Origin: Marinilabiliales bacterium
Lineage (GTDB): Bacteria; Bacteroidota; Bacteroidia; Bacteroidales; SZUA-534
Direction of reading: 5' to 3'
Length of the DNA stretch: 64,000 bases
NCBI GenBank assembly: GCA_003512955.1
Contig: DOTG01000020.1
Location: 1 to 64,000, forward strand
The notes under the pieces were generated by a model. It was not told where the DNA came from. It did not search any database and saw only the letters and a program-made list of their open reading frames with translations. Position numbers and translations under genes: made by a program. Positions 63,112-64,000 of this stretch are shown here, piece by piece (position 1 is the stretch's first letter; each line of letters begins with the position of its first letter).

Positions 63112-64000
63112 CTATAAATTAAAATATCTATTTATTTGCTTTAAACAAATTTCTTTTAAATTTTCCTTATTTAAATAGGCTTTAGTCCATTCCACAATAC
63201 TTTCTAGGGTTGTTTCAATATTCCATTGCGGATACCAGTTCAATTCAACCTTGGCTTTTGAACAATCAAGTTTCAAATAATTAGCCTCATGGGGTTGTGG
63301 ATTTTTATCCACTTCAAAACCAGCCCCATTTCCCCACAACTCACAAATGCGGTGGGTAATCCACTCTACATTTTGAGCATCACTATCATCAGGCCCCAGG
63401 TTCCAACCACCGGCAAATTCAGGACCCTTCTCGTATAACGCTTTCGCTAAGAACAGGTATCCGGTTAAAGGTTCCAATACATGTTGCCAGGGACGAATGG
63501 CGTAAGGACTCCGGATCTGTACTTTTTCACCTTTAATAATCGACCGAATAAAATCCGGAATCAAGCGATCTTCTGCCCAATCACCACCCCCTATTACATT
63601 ACCCGCACGAGCACTTGCTAGAGCCACACCATGCGTTTGATACTCTTTTGAATTAAAATAAGAGTTGCGGTAAGCAGCTGTAGCCAGTTCTGAACACCCT
63701 TTGCTGTTCGAATAAGGATCATATCCTCCCATGGGTTCACTTTCACGATAACCCCAATGCCACTCCCGGTTTTCATAGCATTTATCAGTAGTTACATTAA
63801 CCACAGCTTTAATACCCCTGTTTTGTCTGATAGCTTCTAAAAGGTTTACTGTTCCCATCACATTTATGGCATAGGTTTCTACAGGATTTTTATACGACTC
63901 GCGAACCAAAGGTTGGGCTGCCATATGAATTACAATCTCCGGTTGGTTCACTTCTATCGCTTTTATAAGCATTGACAAATCTCGCACATCGCCAATAATA
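63112..64000 (-). CDS. rfbG: CDP-glucose 4,6-dehydratase, 3' part (cut by window edge)
   Basis: The reading frame is open through the right edge (IIGDVRDLSML continues upstream), so the N-terminus and Rossmann NAD motif lie outside. The visible 295 residues include VIHMAAQPLVRESYKNPVE, NVTTDKCYEN and the active site YDPYSNSKGCSE (YxxxK). These match RfbG-type CDP-glucose 4,6-dehydratase, which makes CDP-4-keto-6-deoxyglucose, the RfbH substrate. The cytidylyltransferase gene rfbF would be expected just beyond the edge. Confidence 0.93.
   Translation of the reverse strand, partial: IIGDVRDLSMLIKAIEVNQPEIVIHMAAQPLVRESYKNPVETYAINVMGTVNLLEAIRQNRGIKAVVNVTTDKCYENREWHWGYRESEPMGGYDPYSNSKGCSELATAAYRNSYFNSKEYQTHGVALASARAGNVIGGGDWAEDRLIPDFIRSIIKGEKVQIRSPYAIRPWQHVLEPLTGYLFLAKALYEKGPEFAGGWNLGPDDSDAQNVEWITHRICELWGNGAGFEVDKNPQPHEANYLKLDCSKAKVELNWYPQWNIETTLESIVEWTKAYLNKENLKEICLKQINRYFNL

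Noticed and set aside
1..64000. tRNA, rRNA, CRISPR array or prophage
   Set aside because: Reading both strands I found no cloverleaf with CCA-type end, no rRNA-like sequence, no regularly spaced repeats and no phage structural genes.

Overview
The window looks like a chromosomal segment of a member of the Bacteroidota, probably a free-living Bacteroidales/Marinilabiliales-type organism; the order is inference. The evidence is gene content: PorV-family protein, proteins with type IX secretion (T9SS) sorting tails, a gingipain-family protease, a CarboxypepD_reg-type TonB receptor and a RemB-like barrel. Several intergenic regions also carry the Bacteroidota -7 promoter element TAnnTTTG, and Shine-Dalgarno sequences are mostly absent. 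I saw no rRNA, tRNA or CRISPR array.

Layout. (1) 208-5438 (+): a five-gene operon of FkbH-like HAD protein, methyltransferase, acyl carrier protein, MBOAT acyltransferase and SGNH-like protein. It reads as a pathway that builds an acyl group on a carrier protein and transfers it to an extracytoplasmic polymer. A Wzx-type flippase (5449-6747, -) faces it. (2) 6748-20000: housekeeping genes: leuS, a YitT-family protein, an M23 peptidase, an orphan sensor kinase, a nucleoside-type MFS transporter, a bifunctional nuclease, rplU-rpmA, serS, ruvC, and greA with a HIT protein. (3) 20024-37871: a cell-surface and T9SS block: PorV-like barrel, a very large T9SS cargo, a TonB receptor, two small unknown proteins, a Rieske-like lipoprotein with an altered ligand, a 1703-residue gingipain-family protease with a tandem beta-domain stalk, and a RemB-like barrel. 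(4) 37965-40000: an AAA/DUF4143 ATPase, palindromic repeats and a decayed transposase, which look like mobile debris. (5) 40150-64000: a surface polysaccharide locus. The initiating phosphoglycosyl transferase (WcaJ type) is on the + strand. The rest runs on the - strand from beyond the right edge down to 41601.

The polysaccharide locus begins with the CDP-3,6-dideoxyhexose pathway: RfbG, RfbH, an E3-like reductase, a 4-ketoreductase and an RfbE-type 2-epimerase. It continues with a FAD mutase-like protein, Wzx, Wzy, two acetyltransferases, eight glycosyltransferases, a UDP-glucuronate epimerase-like protein and a beta-propeller protein. Together these would make, flip and polymerise a heteropolysaccharide bearing a tyvelose- or paratose-type sugar. 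A second DUF4143 ATPase and a GxxExxY gene interrupt the pathway genes. The wzy-wzx section (about 50.4-55.8 kb) is visibly more AT-rich than its flanks and looks like a swapped cassette.

The best candidates for something new are the FkbH/ACP/MBOAT/SGNH operon, the DUF4143 gene that sits between a full epimerase gene and a second copy of that gene's 3' end, the Rieske-like lipoprotein with Cys in place of the second His, the short E3 reductase lacking a ferredoxin domain, and the greA leader with a hairpin and a strong Shine-Dalgarno.
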